Positions 46,533-58,246 of a stretch of DNA of 64,000 nucleotides are shown here, in pieces. Both the position numbers and the translations under genes were made by a program. The stretch lies in NCBI GenBank assembly GCA_016284235.1, contig JAEEOK010000018.1:1-64000 (forward strand), given 5' to 3'. Numbering within the stretch: position 1 is the stretch's first letter; each line of letters begins with the position of its first letter. Under the pieces are notes generated by a model, which worked only from the letters and a program-made list of their open reading frames with translations, was not told where the DNA came from and ran no database searches. The DNA is from Succinivibrionaceae bacterium. Lineage in GTDB: Bacteria; Pseudomonadota; Gammaproteobacteria; Enterobacterales; Succinivibrionaceae.

Positions 46533-46663
46533 TCATCAACTCCCATGCCGTGATAATAAGAAACCAAAACGATTTTACAAAATGATCACCCAGGCAAAAT
46601 CTGATAAAATAAACAGATAACAGGTAATTTGGTTTAAAGAATAATAAGAGGATATAAGTGACT

Positions 46664-47665
46664 ATGAATTCTGTCAAGACTGATGCTCCATCCGCTTTCT
46701 GCGAATACCTTACTCAAAAAGCCCATGAAGCAGGCAAGAGAATCGTACTGCCTGAAGGCAACGAACCAAGAACAGTAAAGGCTGCCGCCATCTGTGCTGA
46801 AAAGGGTATTGCAACACCTGTGCTGCTGGGCAGCAGGGAGGAGATTCTTAAGGTTGCTGCTGATCAGAATGTAACTCTTGGTGACAATGTGGAAATTATA
46901 GATCCTGAAAACAGCCGCGAGAAATACGTACCTCGCCTGGTTGAGCTTCGCAAGAGCAAGGGTCTTACTGAAGATGATGCAAGAAAGCTGCTTGCAGACA
47001 ATGTCTATCTTGGTACCATGATGATCGAATCAGGCGAAGTTGACGGTCTGGTATCAGGTGCGGTTCATACCACTGCCAATACCATCAGACCTGCCCTGCA
47101 GATCATAAAAACAGCTCCCGGCAATTCTATTGTTTCATCAGTGTTCTTTATGCTTCTGCCTGATCAGGTTCTGGTATACGGCGACTGTGCAATCAATCCA
47201 AATCCGGATGCAGCGCAGCTTGCTGAAATTGCTGTTCAGTCTGCAAAATCAGCCAAGGCCTTCGGTATTGATCCTAAAGTTGCAATGATTTCCTACTCAA
47301 CCGGAACATCCGGCAAAGGTCCGGATGTTGATCTCGTGGCAGAGGCAACCAGAATAGCCAATGAAAAGGCTCCTGAGTTCCTGATCGACGGTCCTCTGCA
47401 GTACGATGCGGCCGTAGCTCCTGATGTTGCGGCTCAGAAGGCTCCTGATTCAAAGGTTGCAGGCCAGGCAAATGTTTTCATATTCCCTGATTTAAGCTGC
47501 GGCAACTGCACCTACAAGGCTGTTCAGCGTTCAGCTCATGTAATCTCAGTCGGTCCTATGCTTCAGGGTCTCAGAAAGCCTGTAAACGATCTTTCCCGCG
47601 GTGCTCTGGTTGAAGACATCGTATACACCATTGCTCTTACAGCAATTCAGGCTACACAGATGTAA
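46664..47665 (+). CDS. pta: Phosphate acetyltransferase (short form)
   Basis: [48 protein letters not shown]; about 335 aa. Confidence 0.95.
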   Translation: MNSVKTDAPSAFCEYLTQKAHEAGKRIVLPEGNEPRTVKAAAICAEKGIATPVLLGSREEILKVAADQNVTLGDNVEIIDPENSREKYVPRLVELRKSKGLTEDDARKLLADNVYLGTMMIESGEVDGLVSGAVHTTANTIRPALQIIKTAPGNSIVSSVFFMLLPDQVLVYGDCAINPNPDAAQLAEIAVQSAKSAKAFGIDPKVAMISYSTGTSGKGPDVDLVAEATRIANEKAPEFLIDGPLQYDAAVAPDVAAQKAPDSKVAGQANVFIFPDLSCGNCTYKAVQRSAHVISVGPMLQGLRKPVNDLSRGALVEDIVYTIALTAIQATQM

Positions 47666-47712
47666 CATCTTCGATATATGCTGATAATAATTCAGCTATG
47701 TAACAACTACGC

Positions 47713-47738
47713 AAAAGGCTGCAGCTGCAGCCTTTTTT
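47713..47738 (+). terminator. Terminator of pta
   Basis: AAAAGGCTGCAGCTGCAGCCTTTTTT. Confidence 0.8.
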
Positions 47739-47854
47739 ATGCACCGGAAATCAGACTGCGCGTCAGCGGTTCACACAAAAAAAGACAGGCAATTTTTTCA
47801 AATCACCTGTCACTTATCTCAGACCGGCCGTTAAATCTATGCCGTCCTGATTAC

Positions 47855-49825
47855 CTAGTCCACGGCCTTCGGTGTGAAATGGCGGACGTCAAATCCTCCG
47901 CTGGCGACATCCTTGCGATAGGCATCAACCTTGGCATAGAGTTCATTCTTATTCTGAGCAAAATCCGTTTCAAAGACATGCTTCATAGGAACCTCGCAGG
48001 AGCCTTCATCCGTAGTTCCGTCTGAAAAATACCAGACACAGGAAAAATCCTCCAGCGCCGAATCTTCACTGTAATTCCAGATTTTTTCAAGAGAGTAGGT
48101 TTTGGTAACCTTCATCGTCTGAAACAGCTTCAGCTTATAGTTTAAATCAGGTGCACCCTTTGATTTTACAGTAACCTCCTGCTCCGGATTAATAGAAATG
48201 GATGAGGCTTCATTAAAGAACGGTTCACCGTTTACATAAATACTCGGATCAATAGCATTGATTTCAAAGCGCGGTTTAATGCGCATATCTTTAGGCAGGA
48301 AATCAAATTTTGCTATACGGCATATGATTTCATGATATTTGGCATTGATACGGCATGAGGAATTATCAATCTTTTCATTCCATTTCTTCGGCAGGGACGC
48401 CTGAATTATGCCGTTGACATCATAAACAACCACACGATCCTCAGGCACAAAATTCACACCGTTTCTGTGATAGTCATTGCCGTAGCACTGAACCTCATAG
48501 TCAGGTCTGATTACGCATACCTGACTGTTTCCCTGGGAAACATCTATGGCTTCAGATCCGTTTTTTAAACCTTCATAATAAAAAGGAATTCCGCCACACT
48601 GAACACGGTTCAATCCGTCTCCGCCCCGGTAGATTACGCAATTGCTCTGAGATCCTACTGAAAGCTTTCTTACATTCTCAAGACCGACTGCTTCGGAATT
48701 TGAATAATCAAAATTCATACGCGGTCCGAAGCACTCGGTTTTTTTCTCATCTCCGGTAATCGCGCAAATGGCATCATTTCCGGCGGCAAAATCAGAAACC
48801 TTGTTTAAATTCTCAATATCCTTCATTGTATCTCTCATGGCGCGGAAAAGAGAATTATCAAGATTCAGACCCAGAAGATGAAGCTTGCCCTTGTAATCCA
48901 TGGCAACAGTATAAAACTCCTCAGTCTGGATCTTTTTGATATCTGAAAGATGGGTAACATTTGTCTCATCCGGATTCGTGTATGCGATATAAGCCTGATC
49001 CTCGTCTTCAGCATTTATGCACATGGCCTTTCCGCTGAGATCAACATAGCATATGGAATTTATACTTATGGAGGCTGAGCGTACAAGTGATTCTATAGGC
49101 TTAAAGCGTTTTGCATCCGCGCCATAACAACGGAAGACATGTTCAGGATCGATACTGCAGGTAACATCCTGGCTGCGGGAAAGGAAAATATCATCAGCCG
49201 GAGTGCCCACAACCGAGTTTGAACCGTCTGTATTGGCAAATCCTCTTGTTTTACCCCAGCATGTGACGGTATTGTTAAGACGTATAGCACATGCATGCTC
49301 ATATCCAACAACCACCTTTTTTGCTCTCAGAGGTCCTGCGAAATCGATAATTTTGCTTACGCAGCTCTTGTCGCCTGTATTGCATGCCTGAACATACATT
49401 ACCGTGGCGCAAGGTGATTTGTTGTTAAGCTTGTCGCATGAATACTTAAACATTCCGGATTTGTTGTCACGATTCAGCGTGGTGCACTTTTCCCCTATGC
49501 AGATCTGATATACATACTGAGGTCCGAAAGTATCCTGAACATACACATCAAGAAACAGATCACCGTCGGTAACAAGCATTTTAAGCTCCGGATCTGTTTT
49601 TTTATTACGGGCGACTATCTTCTCATCAGTCTTTACATTAGGAACAACCACTCCGCCACTCTGTCCGTTTACCGGTTTTTTCTCTGCAACAGGAGCCTGG
49701 GCGGATGCAGCCGGCTTGGCCGGTTCTTCCTCATCATCACATCCGCACAGGATCACACCGGAAAACATCATTACTGCAGTCATTATGCCTTTAAGCATAT
49801 TCCCGCCAAATAGATTGCTTTTCAT
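47855..49825 (-). CDS. Large lipoprotein with RCC1-like repeats
   Basis: Lipobox ILCGC; RCC1-like VVGYEHACAIRLNNTVTCWG repeats; Cys-rich. Confidence 0.65.
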   Translation of the reverse strand: MKSNLFGGNMLKGIMTAVMMFSGVILCGCDDEEEPAKPAASAQAPVAEKKPVNGQSGGVVVPNVKTDEKIVARNKKTDPELKMLVTDGDLFLDVYVQDTFGPQYVYQICIGEKCTTLNRDNKSGMFKYSCDKLNNKSPCATVMYVQACNTGDKSCVSKIIDFAGPLRAKKVVVGYEHACAIRLNNTVTCWGKTRGFANTDGSNSVVGTPADDIFLSRSQDVTCSIDPEHVFRCYGADAKRFKPIESLVRSASISINSICYVDLSGKAMCINAEDEDQAYIAYTNPDETNVTHLSDIKKIQTEEFYTVAMDYKGKLHLLGLNLDNSLFRAMRDTMKDIENLNKVSDFAAGNDAICAITGDEKKTECFGPRMNFDYSNSEAVGLENVRKLSVGSQSNCVIYRGGDGLNRVQCGGIPFYYEGLKNGSEAIDVSQGNSQVCVIRPDYEVQCYGNDYHRNGVNFVPEDRVVVYDVNGIIQASLPKKWNEKIDNSSCRINAKYHEIICRIAKFDFLPKDMRIKPRFEINAIDPSIYVNGEPFFNEASSISINPEQEVTVKSKGAPDLNYKLKLFQTMKVTKTYSLEKIWNYSEDSALEDFSCVWYFSDGTTDEGSCEVPMKHVFETDFAQNKNELYAKVDAYRKDVASGGFDVRHFTPKAVD

Positions 49826-49852
49826 TGAAACATCCTTCAATCAAATTCTTTT

Positions 49853-50040
49853 GACATCCTCCTCTGCCTGAAGGCAGGGGATTCCTACCAGTTCCCGCAG
49901 CAAGCTGCAGGCTACTCTCGGTGGGTTCCTGCTGCGGACCGACAATACGGTTCACTTCACAGACTCTAAGGCTATGCTCTAGCCTGATTTGCCGTCATTG
50001 AGAAAGCCGAAGTCATCTCTGTTAGCAAGAAAGATTATAC
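49853..50040 (-). mobile_element. IS200/IS605-family right-end/omegaRNA-like relic without tnpB (copy C)
   Basis: Minus strand GGTCCGCAGCAGGAACCCACCGAGAG...GGTAGGAATCCCCTGCCTTCAGGCAGAGGAGGATGTC, typical of IS605 tnpB 3' ends. Confidence 0.75.
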
Positions 50041-50511
50041 CTAATTTTTATGCCCTGCATCCACGACCTAAAAGGAACGCGGTTTTACTGCACGATCAGA
50101 TAAATCAATCTCTAAAACTGCCGGTATTATACAACAAGAGTCAGATCAAAAATTTTAAGTAAGTTATGAAACATGATAAATTATCCGAATTACCGGTATA
50201 AAAGGATCCGCGGCCCCCGCAATCAGATAAGGTAAAAAACTTAAGCTGCACACAAAAAGCACTCTGATTTTCATTACCGGCTGTCATGAATTACAGGAGA
50301 AGGCACTTTTCTGCAATGTTTCCCGGCATTCGAGGCGATGCATAAATCCTGTAAGCGACACTAAACATAAACGACAAACAGCCAATGCTGTCACGGAGTG
50401 TCGGCGATATGTTATCATTATCTCTGACGGATGATCAGATCAGCGAAACAGACCTCGCTGTATCATGACAGTCACACGTATCAATTTTTTAAACCAGCGG
50501 GGAACCTGGGT

Positions 50512-51429
50512 ATGAACATTCTCATTGCAGGTGCAACAGGACTTATCGGTCGTAAACTGATGCCGGTTCTTATAAATGACAATCACAGGCTCATCATTCT
50601 CACAAGAAACAGAGAAAAAGCAAGAGAACAGCTCAGCGAGATAAAGGATAAAATTCATATTACAGACTACCAGACCGGATGGGAAGAAAATATTGATGCT
50701 GTAATCAATCTTGCAGGTTCGCCGGTAACAAGAACCTGGACCCCCAAGCAGCGCAGAAGAATTTTAAACAGCCGTCTTTTAAGCACAGATTATATCTATA
50801 TAAGGTGTCTGCAGAACAGGATAATGCCCAAGCTCTGGCTTACCATATCAGCCACAGGCTACTATAACGATCAAAGCGGTGCCGTGATGGATGAGAATCA
50901 TATCTGCAGCGACGGAGGATTTTTGTATCAAACCTGCGAGAAAATCGAAAAAAATGCGCAGAAAATTTCAAATATCGTATCCCGGCACTGCATTCTCAGA
51001 ATAGGTCTTGTCATGGACAGAAACTACGGTTTTCTGGGTAAACTGCTTAAACTGTACAAACGCCACCTGGGAGGGCATATAGCGGGCGGCAATCAGTACC
51101 TGCCGTGGATCCATATCGAAGACGTGGCAAACGCAATGAAATTCATAATTGATCATGAAGAATGCACCGGAGTTATAAACGTCACATCACCGAATCCGTG
51201 CACACAGGCAGAATTTTCCGACATTCTGGAAAAGCTTGTGGGCAGAAAAAACCCTCTGTGGTATCCCGCATTCGTAGTGAGACTTCTTCTGCGCAATCAA
51301 AGTGAACTGTTTCTGAACAGTCAGAATGTTGTGCCGGCAAAACTTCTCAACGCCGGTTTTGAATTCAGATACACGGATGTTTCAAAGGCTATGAGCGATC
51401 TTCTGCGGGACAACGGAATCGGGTCGTAA
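50512..51429 (+). CDS. NAD-dependent epimerase/SDR, TIGR01777/YfcH-like
   Basis: MNILIAGATGLIGRKLMPVLINDNH; VINLAGSPVTRTWTPKQRRRILNSRL. Confidence 0.88.
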   Translation: MNILIAGATGLIGRKLMPVLINDNHRLIILTRNREKAREQLSEIKDKIHITDYQTGWEENIDAVINLAGSPVTRTWTPKQRRRILNSRLLSTDYIYIRCLQNRIMPKLWLTISATGYYNDQSGAVMDENHICSDGGFLYQTCEKIEKNAQKISNIVSRHCILRIGLVMDRNYGFLGKLLKLYKRHLGGHIAGGNQYLPWIHIEDVANAMKFIIDHEECTGVINVTSPNPCTQAEFSDILEKLVGRKNPLWYPAFVVRLLLRNQSELFLNSQNVVPAKLLNAGFEFRYTDVSKAMSDLLRDNGIGS

Positions 51430-51454
51430 TTCTTCACGCTGGAAACAGCGGAGC

Positions 51455-52171
51455 TCACCTGTCACGGTATGAACCGAGGGGTTCAAGCCCCATAACCAGC
51501 GTCACATCATCAAGATACATGAATCTGACGTTAAAATCATAAAGCGCAACACCGTAGACATTCGGATCACCGCCCCTGACACCGCGGTAGGCAGGACGGT
51601 GATCATAGGAAAGAATGTCTGAAATAATGGTCTGGAGCTCAGGATATCTGTCACTTTCAAGAGACTTTATAAACAAAAGAGCCTCGGAAGAAAACTCTAC
51701 CCTGCGCCTTGCCGGAGGAACTGCCGCAATGCCGCACACAGAGTCCGGGATGCTGTCAGAAAAGGCAATATACGGTTTGATGTCATAAACCGGAGTGCCG
51801 TCGACCAGATCACCTCCGGAGAACACCAGTTTCGTTCTGCCGCCGCGACGGACAACCTCAATAAATCTGACTGCGGAAAGACCTATTCGGTTAGGGCGGT
51901 ACGGAGATCGGCTGGCAAAAACACCGAGTCTGGTATTTCCGCCCAGACGGGGAGGACGGACAAGAGGTCTGAAACAGGGATCTTCCCTGATAAGATTAAA
52001 GTCGAAAACAAGCCAGAGATGAGAATACTGCTCTATACCGCGAAAAGCCTCCGGATCACTGTACGCAGGCTCCATGACAACCTCCGAAACAACTCTGGAA
52101 GCAAGTCCGGGCTGCCTCGGAACAGCAAATTTCTCACGATAGGGAGACCTCACATATCCCACCGGGATCAT
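51455..52171 (-). CDS. trmO: tRNA (adenine37-N6)-methyltransferase TrmO (TsaA/YaeB)
   Basis: IGYVRSP-like start (PVGYVRSPYREKFAVPRQPG), RSPYRPNRIGLSAVRF, DLVDGTPVYDIKPY. Confidence 0.93.
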   Translation of the reverse strand: MIPVGYVRSPYREKFAVPRQPGLASRVVSEVVMEPAYSDPEAFRGIEQYSHLWLVFDFNLIREDPCFRPLVRPPRLGGNTRLGVFASRSPYRPNRIGLSAVRFIEVVRRGGRTKLVFSGGDLVDGTPVYDIKPYIAFSDSIPDSVCGIAAVPPARRRVEFSSEALLFIKSLESDRYPELQTIISDILSYDHRPAYRGVRGGDPNVYGVALYDFNVRFMYLDDVTLVMGLEPLGSYRDR

Positions 52172-52554
52172 TTCTGATCATTCACCTTTACAGCCTGTGC
52201 ATAGCAGGTGTATTCAGCAATGCAGGCCTCGGTTGATTCCACCCGGACACATTTAACTGATGTCACGCCGGTAGCTCCGATATCAGAAGCCTTCTCCAGC
52301 ATGTGTCTGCGTGCCGTTCCCTCCTTGGGGACGGGGTAAAGTTCGTTGACCTGGCAGTCAACACCTTCAACCAGACCAAGAATTTCATAGGATGGAAAGG
52401 AAACCATATCCTCATTGGAATATTCTTCCACGAGGATGCTACGAAAATGCTCCTTGAAGTTTCTCGGATCAACATTGGAAGAAAAAACAAAAGATCCGCA
52501 TGAACACAGGAACAGCGATGTAAACAGGAAAGGTAATATAAAGATTCTAGACAT
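52168..52554 (-). CDS. rcsF: RcsF-like outer-membrane lipoprotein
   Basis: Lipobox FLCSC; YEILGLVEGVDCQ...TARRHMLEKASDIGATGVTSVKCVRVE...CIAEYTCYAQAV matches the RcsF Cys pattern; upstream of trmO as in E. coli. Confidence 0.78.
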   Translation of the reverse strand: MSRIFILPFLFTSLFLCSCGSFVFSSNVDPRNFKEHFRSILVEEYSNEDMVSFPSYEILGLVEGVDCQVNELYPVPKEGTARRHMLEKASDIGATGVTSVKCVRVESTEACIAEYTCYAQAVKVNDQK

Positions 52555-52568
52555 GATTAAATCGACCT

Positions 52569-52644
<76 letters not shown>

Positions 52645-52679
52645 TCAAACAAGTGTCCACATTATAACAAATAAATTTA

Positions 52680-53897
52680 CTATTGCAACCCCGAAAGCAG
52701 TTTTTCTGCCGGATTTGTATCTATGAGATACTGATAGCAGTCCTCCACCCTGTTGAGAATTTCAAAAAGATAGTTCAGATTTTCGCTGCACAGTTTTATC
52801 TGCTCGGCAACCGTACCGTCAGGGAAGAAACTCCTGTCACTCTGATTCTTGGCTACAGAAGAACACAGGGAATGCACGGCGGATACATAGCACTTGAGAA
52901 TACCGAGATTTGTATGGAAAAATTCATCCCCGGCCTCAACCTGGGACAGATCCGTGAATATATCCATGGTTGCATCCGGCAGTTCACTGAAGAACCAGTG
53001 ATACGCAACATACGGTCTCATGTTTTCGATTGGATCCTGAACCCTGTCCGGAATGTTTGTGAGAATATTTTTATGAACAAGCTTTCTTTCAGACAGCGGA
53101 CCCTTGATCTTCTTATCCTTTAATTCTCTGAAGCTGTATTCAAACTTGACATCAGCCAGATACCTGGCGCCTGCGAACATGTTCGGAAGATTCCAGAAGT
53201 CATCCTTGCTGAATGTGTACGGAATCACACCGATGGACGGACTTGGAACAAATTCTTTGTTTCCATGGGAATAGGAACGGCTTATAACCTTTCTGGTATT
53301 AGGAAAATCACTGTTCATGTACACATCAAAATCAAAATCCCAGTATGCACAGAAATAGGAATGATAGTTTTCTATGACAGAGAAAATGGTTTTGGCGCAG
53401 TCAGAGGCATTAAATGCTATAACGCTTTCAGGATTAACCATAAGCAGATTCAGCAGTTTTCCGCTGACCCTGCTCTCCCTGGTCTTGAACTCGACGTAAG
53501 TGTCCTTCGGTATGACTGGAGAAGCCGCAGCATTGGAATTTGCCACATAAATCGAATAATACTTTGATCCCTGGTTTGCAAATTCACTGAACTTGGCATC
53601 ATCCAGCTGAGGTTTCAATCTCGCAAGAGCCGGACTTACCGGAGTCATCTTTTCACGTGACGAAAGACAGTAAAGCAGTGCATACGGATGCATGGATCTG
53701 ATTACCTGAGAGAACTCGTCAGCAGTAAACTGAGGATAGATCCTCATATCAAACATCAGTCTGAGATACTCAGGTCTGGCGGCATAAAAAGACTCCACAG
53801 CACCAAGATCCGTTACATCGGTGCCGCACAAACCGGCAGCCACAAGAGCCCTGACAGCAAACTTTGAACGGTTGCTATTAACTATTATTCCTGTCAT
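52680..53897 (-). CDS. Hypothetical protein, no recognised family
   Basis: 405-aa uninterrupted ORF with balanced composition. Confidence 0.6.
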   Translation of the reverse strand: MTGIIVNSNRSKFAVRALVAAGLCGTDVTDLGAVESFYAARPEYLRLMFDMRIYPQFTADEFSQVIRSMHPYALLYCLSSREKMTPVSPALARLKPQLDDAKFSEFANQGSKYYSIYVANSNAAASPVIPKDTYVEFKTRESRVSGKLLNLLMVNPESVIAFNASDCAKTIFSVIENYHSYFCAYWDFDFDVYMNSDFPNTRKVISRSYSHGNKEFVPSPSIGVIPYTFSKDDFWNLPNMFAGARYLADVKFEYSFRELKDKKIKGPLSERKLVHKNILTNIPDRVQDPIENMRPYVAYHWFFSELPDATMDIFTDLSQVEAGDEFFHTNLGILKCYVSAVHSLCSSVAKNQSDRSFFPDGTVAEQIKLCSENLNYLFEILNRVEDCYQYLIDTNPAEKLLSGLQ

Positions 53898-54385
53898 TTA
53901 AACCTCATTACTGACTATTGATTCGGGAACATTCAATCCGGCACGGTAGATTCGTTTAAAAAATCAAATCGTCATCGAAAATCCCTGGAATTGCCGTCAA
54001 AGCGGAAATTCTGAATTCGCTCAAGTTAAAAAGCGTTATACCGGAAGCATACGATATATCCACGGGTTATTTTAATTAAAAACTGCAGTAAAACCACCAT
54101 GCGCCTTCAAAATTTTAAAAAATATAAGCGGCACAGTTAAAAAAAGCGGTAATTAAAAGCAAGCCGGGCATAAACATGGATAATTTACAGAACAGGCAGG
54201 ACTGAAACCTGTTAAATTCACTTACAGGATAAATTCGGTTCTACATCTGTCAGTTAACATATTTTAAGCACAAAACACGACTTTCAGCCCGTGCAAAACA
54301 GTTATGCTGCTCCCGATATATCTCAGTGAACCTCTGTCCCGTTTTTTCTCTCCGGATGCTTTAAAATCATGAAAAGTTCAGTCAA

Positions 54386-54412
54386 AAATCCCGGATGTTA
54401 AATCCGGGATTT
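54386..54412 (-). terminator. Terminator of gltX
   Basis: AAATCCCGGAT-GTTAA-ATCCGGGATTT, T-run on the minus strand. Confidence 0.8.
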
Positions 54413-54445
54413 ACATTTAATACTTACGCTGACATATGTTCACTG

Positions 54446-55852
54446 TCATGTTCTGTCCGCAAGACGACTCCTGGCGTCTGCGATTCGAGCAAGACATCTG
54501 TCACGTCCTATAAGCTCCATTGTCACATCAATTCCAGGAGAAACACCTCTGCCGGTTACGGCAATACGCAGAGGCATACCGACCTTGCCCATGCCTATTT
54601 CCATCTCTGCCGCGACCTCCTCGACGACATGATGAAGATTTTCAGCCTTCCATTCAGCAACAGACTCAAGTTTTTCAAGACAGCGGCTCAGCACCTCTCC
54701 GGTATTCGCCTTGAACCATTTCTTTACGGCGGCCGGATCATAATCTGTTACATCCTCGTAGAAATATCTGGACTGGCTGGCCATATCCTTGAGAGTTTCA
54801 CTTCTCTCGGCCAGAGCTTTGACAACCTCGGAAAGCTCCGGTCCGTTTGAAGTATCAATACCCTGATCCTTCATATGCCATTCAAGATGTCCGGCAACAT
54901 ACTTAGGATCAAGAGTCATAATATAGTGGCGGTTCATCCATTTAAGCTTGTTTGTATCAAAGGCGGATGCCGATTTGCTGACGTGATCTATGCTGAACTT
55001 CTCAATCATTTCATCCAGAGAGAATATTTCCTGATCTCCGCATCCCCATCCCAGACGGACAAGATAATTGATCAGAGCTTCAGGAAGATACCCGTCATCT
55101 CTGTACTGCATCACGCTTACCGCACCGTGTCTCTTTGAAAGCTTTGCACCGTCGTCTCCGAGAATCATCGAAACATGGGCAAATTCCGGAACCTTGGCTC
55201 CGAGGGCCTTGTATATGTTTATCTGGCGCGGAGTGTTGTTTACGTGATCCTCACCGCGGATAACATGAGTTATTCCCATGTCGTAATCATCCACAACCAC
55301 GCAGAAGTTATAGGTAGGTGAACCGTCCGTGCGGCGGATAACCAGATCATCAAGTTCGCTGTTGGCAATCTCGACATCACCGCGGATATGATCATGAAAA
55401 CGGACAACGCCGTCATCAGGATTGCGGAAACGCACGCAGTACGGCTCATCCGGCTCATGATGGCTACTGCAGCATCTGCAGTGACCGTCATAACGCGGTT
55501 TTTCACCCCGCTTCATCTGCTCCTCGCGCATTTTCTCAAGACGTTCCTGGGTGCAGTAGCACTTGTAGGCTCTTCCGTCAGCAAGCATTTCATCAATAAG
55601 CTGGTTGTAGCGGTCAAATCTCTTGGTCTGATAGTAAGGACCTTCATCCCAGGTAAGTCCGAGCCACTTCATTGATTCAATAATAGCGTCAATTGCGGGC
55701 TGGGTGGAACGCTCAAGATCAGTGTCCTCGATTCTGAGAACGAAAGTGCCGCTGTGATGACGGGCATACAGCCATGAATAAAGAGCTGTACGTGCTCCGC
55801 CAACATGAAGAAAACCTGTTGGACTAGGTGCGAATCTTGTTTTAACAGTCAT
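54446..55852 (-). CDS. gltX: Glutamyl-tRNA synthetase
   Basis: [22 protein letters not shown] (HIGH), KLSKRHGA (KMSKS-like). Start at MTVKTRF. Confidence 0.96.
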   Translation of the reverse strand: MTVKTRFAPSPTGFLHVGGARTALYSWLYARHHSGTFVLRIEDTDLERSTQPAIDAIIESMKWLGLTWDEGPYYQTKRFDRYNQLIDEMLADGRAYKCYCTQERLEKMREEQMKRGEKPRYDGHCRCCSSHHEPDEPYCVRFRNPDDGVVRFHDHIRGDVEIANSELDDLVIRRTDGSPTYNFCVVVDDYDMGITHVIRGEDHVNNTPRQINIYKALGAKVPEFAHVSMILGDDGAKLSKRHGAVSVMQYRDDGYLPEALINYLVRLGWGCGDQEIFSLDEMIEKFSIDHVSKSASAFDTNKLKWMNRHYIMTLDPKYVAGHLEWHMKDQGIDTSNGPELSEVVKALAERSETLKDMASQSRYFYEDVTDYDPAAVKKWFKANTGEVLSRCLEKLESVAEWKAENLHHVVEEVAAEMEIGMGKVGMPLRIAVTGRGVSPGIDVTMELIGRDRCLARIADARSRLADRT

Positions 55853-56202
55853 GGTTAAACCTAAAATGAATTTGATTATTCTTTTGAGATACAAAAGGCA
55901 GTACCACCGCTTTCCCGCAAGCGTGGCAACAGCCAGACCCTGTATGCGCCGATCCTACGCAGAGATATGAAAGGCCCGAAACCTACCGGCGTACATCAAT
56001 TGCACATCGAACGAAATGCAGAGCAATTGTATCATATTTTTGTGATTAACTTAACAATGACCGCACTGTCCGGCCGGCATGAACGATGACACTGTGAGCA
56101 CAGCTCCAGAAACATGCGAAGTCAGATAATACGGTGATCACCATTCCAACACGTGATATAATTCAAAAAATTTTTTTGTTTTTTTATTTTCGTTGGTTAC
56201 CT

Positions 56203-57903
56203 ATGCGTACAAGCAATTATATGTTAAGCACTCTGAAGGAATCACCTTCAGAAGCCGTGGTTGAAAGCCACAAACTGATGATCAGAGCAGGTTATATCAG
56301 AAAACTCGCCAGCGGACTCTACACATGGCTTCCTACAGGTCTGAGAGTTCTTCACAAGGTTGAAGGCATTATCCGCGAGGAAATGAACAGGGCCGGAGCA
56401 CTGGAGCTGTCCATGCCTGTGGTTCAGCCTGCTGAACTGTGGCAGGAATCAGGACGCTGGGATCACTACGGTCCCGAGCTGTGCCGCTTCAATGACCGCC
56501 ACAATGCGAATTTTGTGCTCGGTCCTACTCATGAGGAGGTTATAACAAGTCTGGTCCGCAACGAAATCGTAAGCTACAAGCAGCTGCCGATCAACCTCTA
56601 TCAGATCCAGACAAAATTCCGTGATGAAATACGTCCGCGCTTCGGAGTCATGCGCGGCAGAGAATTCATAATGAAGGATGCGTATTCATTTCACATGGAT
56701 CGGGCGTCACTGGATCAGACATACAAAGATATGTACGATGCATACACCGCAGCTTTCACACGAATGGGACTTTTCTTCAGAGCCGTGCAGGCCGATACAG
56801 GTTCCATCGGCGGATCCAGTTCCCATGAGTTTCAGGTTCTGGCTGACAGCGGCGAGGATCTGATAGCATTCTCGACAGAATCCGATTTTGCCGCCAACAT
56901 CGAGCTTACAGAGGCTGTTGCTCCGGCAGAACAGAGAAAGGCTCCGCAGAAGGAACTGGCAAAGGTAGCAACACCTGACAGTCACACCATAGAGGAGGTT
57001 TCAGCATTTCTCAAGGTTGAACCTGAGCACATTGCAAAGACTCTGCTGGTCAAGGGTGAGCAGGACGAGGTTATAGCTCTTATTCTCAGAGGTGATCACG
57101 AACTTAATGAAGTAAAGGCGGAAAAAATTTCAGGAGTGGCATCACCTTTGACATTTGCCTCTGACGAGGATGTAGAAAAGTGCTGCGGATGTCACGGAGG
57201 CTCACTCGGACCGGTCGGATTCAAAGGACGTATTGTGATTGATCGTTCAGCGGCAGTAATGAGCGACTTTGTATGCGGAGCAAACTCTGACGGATTCCAT
57301 TACACCGGTGCAAACTGGGACAGAGATGTCACCTCCTACGAGATTGCTGATCTGAGAAACGTTGTTGAGGGAGATCCTTCACCGGACGGAAAGGGAGTTA
57401 TAACTCTAAAGCGCGGTATTGAAGTTGGTCATATTTTCCAGCTCGGAAAAAAATACTCCGAGGCAATGAACTGTTCAGTCCTTAACGATGAAGGAAAGTC
57501 TGTGATCCTGGAAATGGGATGCTACGGTATCGGAGTTACAAGAGTAGTTGCGGCAGCCATTGAGCAGCATCATGACGAACACGGCATAACACTTCCAAAA
57601 CAGATAGCTCCGTTTGATCTGGCTCTGATTCCTATGAATATGCACAAGTCACCGGATGTGAAGGAATACTGTGAAAAGCTGTATAAGGATCTTGTATCCG
57701 CAGGCATAGACGTGCTTTATGACGATCGTGCAGAAAGACCGGGTGTTATGTTTGCCGATGCAGAGCTCATCGGTATTCCGGAAATGATAATAGTGGGAGC
57801 AAAGAATCTCGCAGCAGGAACAGTTGAGATAAAGGATCGCTACACTGGCGAAAAGAAGGGTATTGCAGCTGAGGAAGTTATATCCTATCTGACAAGCCGG
57901 TAA
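56203..57903 (+). CDS. proS: Prolyl-tRNA synthetase
   Basis: [52 protein letters not shown]; class II motifs. Confidence 0.97.
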   Translation: MRTSNYMLSTLKESPSEAVVESHKLMIRAGYIRKLASGLYTWLPTGLRVLHKVEGIIREEMNRAGALELSMPVVQPAELWQESGRWDHYGPELCRFNDRHNANFVLGPTHEEVITSLVRNEIVSYKQLPINLYQIQTKFRDEIRPRFGVMRGREFIMKDAYSFHMDRASLDQTYKDMYDAYTAAFTRMGLFFRAVQADTGSIGGSSSHEFQVLADSGEDLIAFSTESDFAANIELTEAVAPAEQRKAPQKELAKVATPDSHTIEEVSAFLKVEPEHIAKTLLVKGEQDEVIALILRGDHELNEVKAEKISGVASPLTFASDEDVEKCCGCHGGSLGPVGFKGRIVIDRSAAVMSDFVCGANSDGFHYTGANWDRDVTSYEIADLRNVVEGDPSPDGKGVITLKRGIEVGHIFQLGKKYSEAMNCSVLNDEGKSVILEMGCYGIGVTRVVAAAIEQHHDEHGITLPKQIAPFDLALIPMNMHKSPDVKEYCEKLYKDLVSAGIDVLYDDRAERPGVMFADAELIGIPEMIIVGAKNLAAGTVEIKDRYTGEKKGIAAEEVISYLTSR

Positions 57904-57926
57904 TCCGGATTGCATCAGCTCATCTG

Positions 57927-57953
57927 AAAAGGAACGCACTGCGTTCCTTTTTT
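57927..57953 (+). terminator. Terminator of proS
   Basis: AAAAGGAACGCACTGCGTTCCTTTTTT. Confidence 0.8.
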
Positions 57954-58100
57954 ATGTTCGAAAAGTACGGTGATGCACAGTATTTTCAATTCATAAAATA
58001 AATTTTAATTTTTTTTTAAGAAACATGGAACTTTTTTAGATTTGATTTGTCTACCTATGTGAATGCAAGTTTTTTGTTTCATATATTTCCTCCTGATCAT

Positions 58101-58131
58101 AAAGGTCTGCTAAGTGGCAGGCCTTTTTTTT
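58101..58131 (+). terminator. Second plus-strand terminator hairpin
   Basis: AAGGTCTGC-TAAGTG-GCAGGCCTTTTTTTT. Confidence 0.7.
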
Positions 58132-58190
58132 ACCCTGATCGAACCGGATGCATCAGCTGATCCGGCTATCCGGCAATGCTTAAAAACATA

Positions 58191-58220
58191 CAAAAAAAAA
58201 AGATCCGTATGCGCGGATCT
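58191..58220 (-). terminator. Terminator of deaD
   Basis: AGATCCG-TATG-CGCGGATCT flanked by an A-run (T-run on the minus strand). Confidence 0.7.
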
Positions 58221-58246
58221 CTATTACCATCAGACGCTGCTTCACA

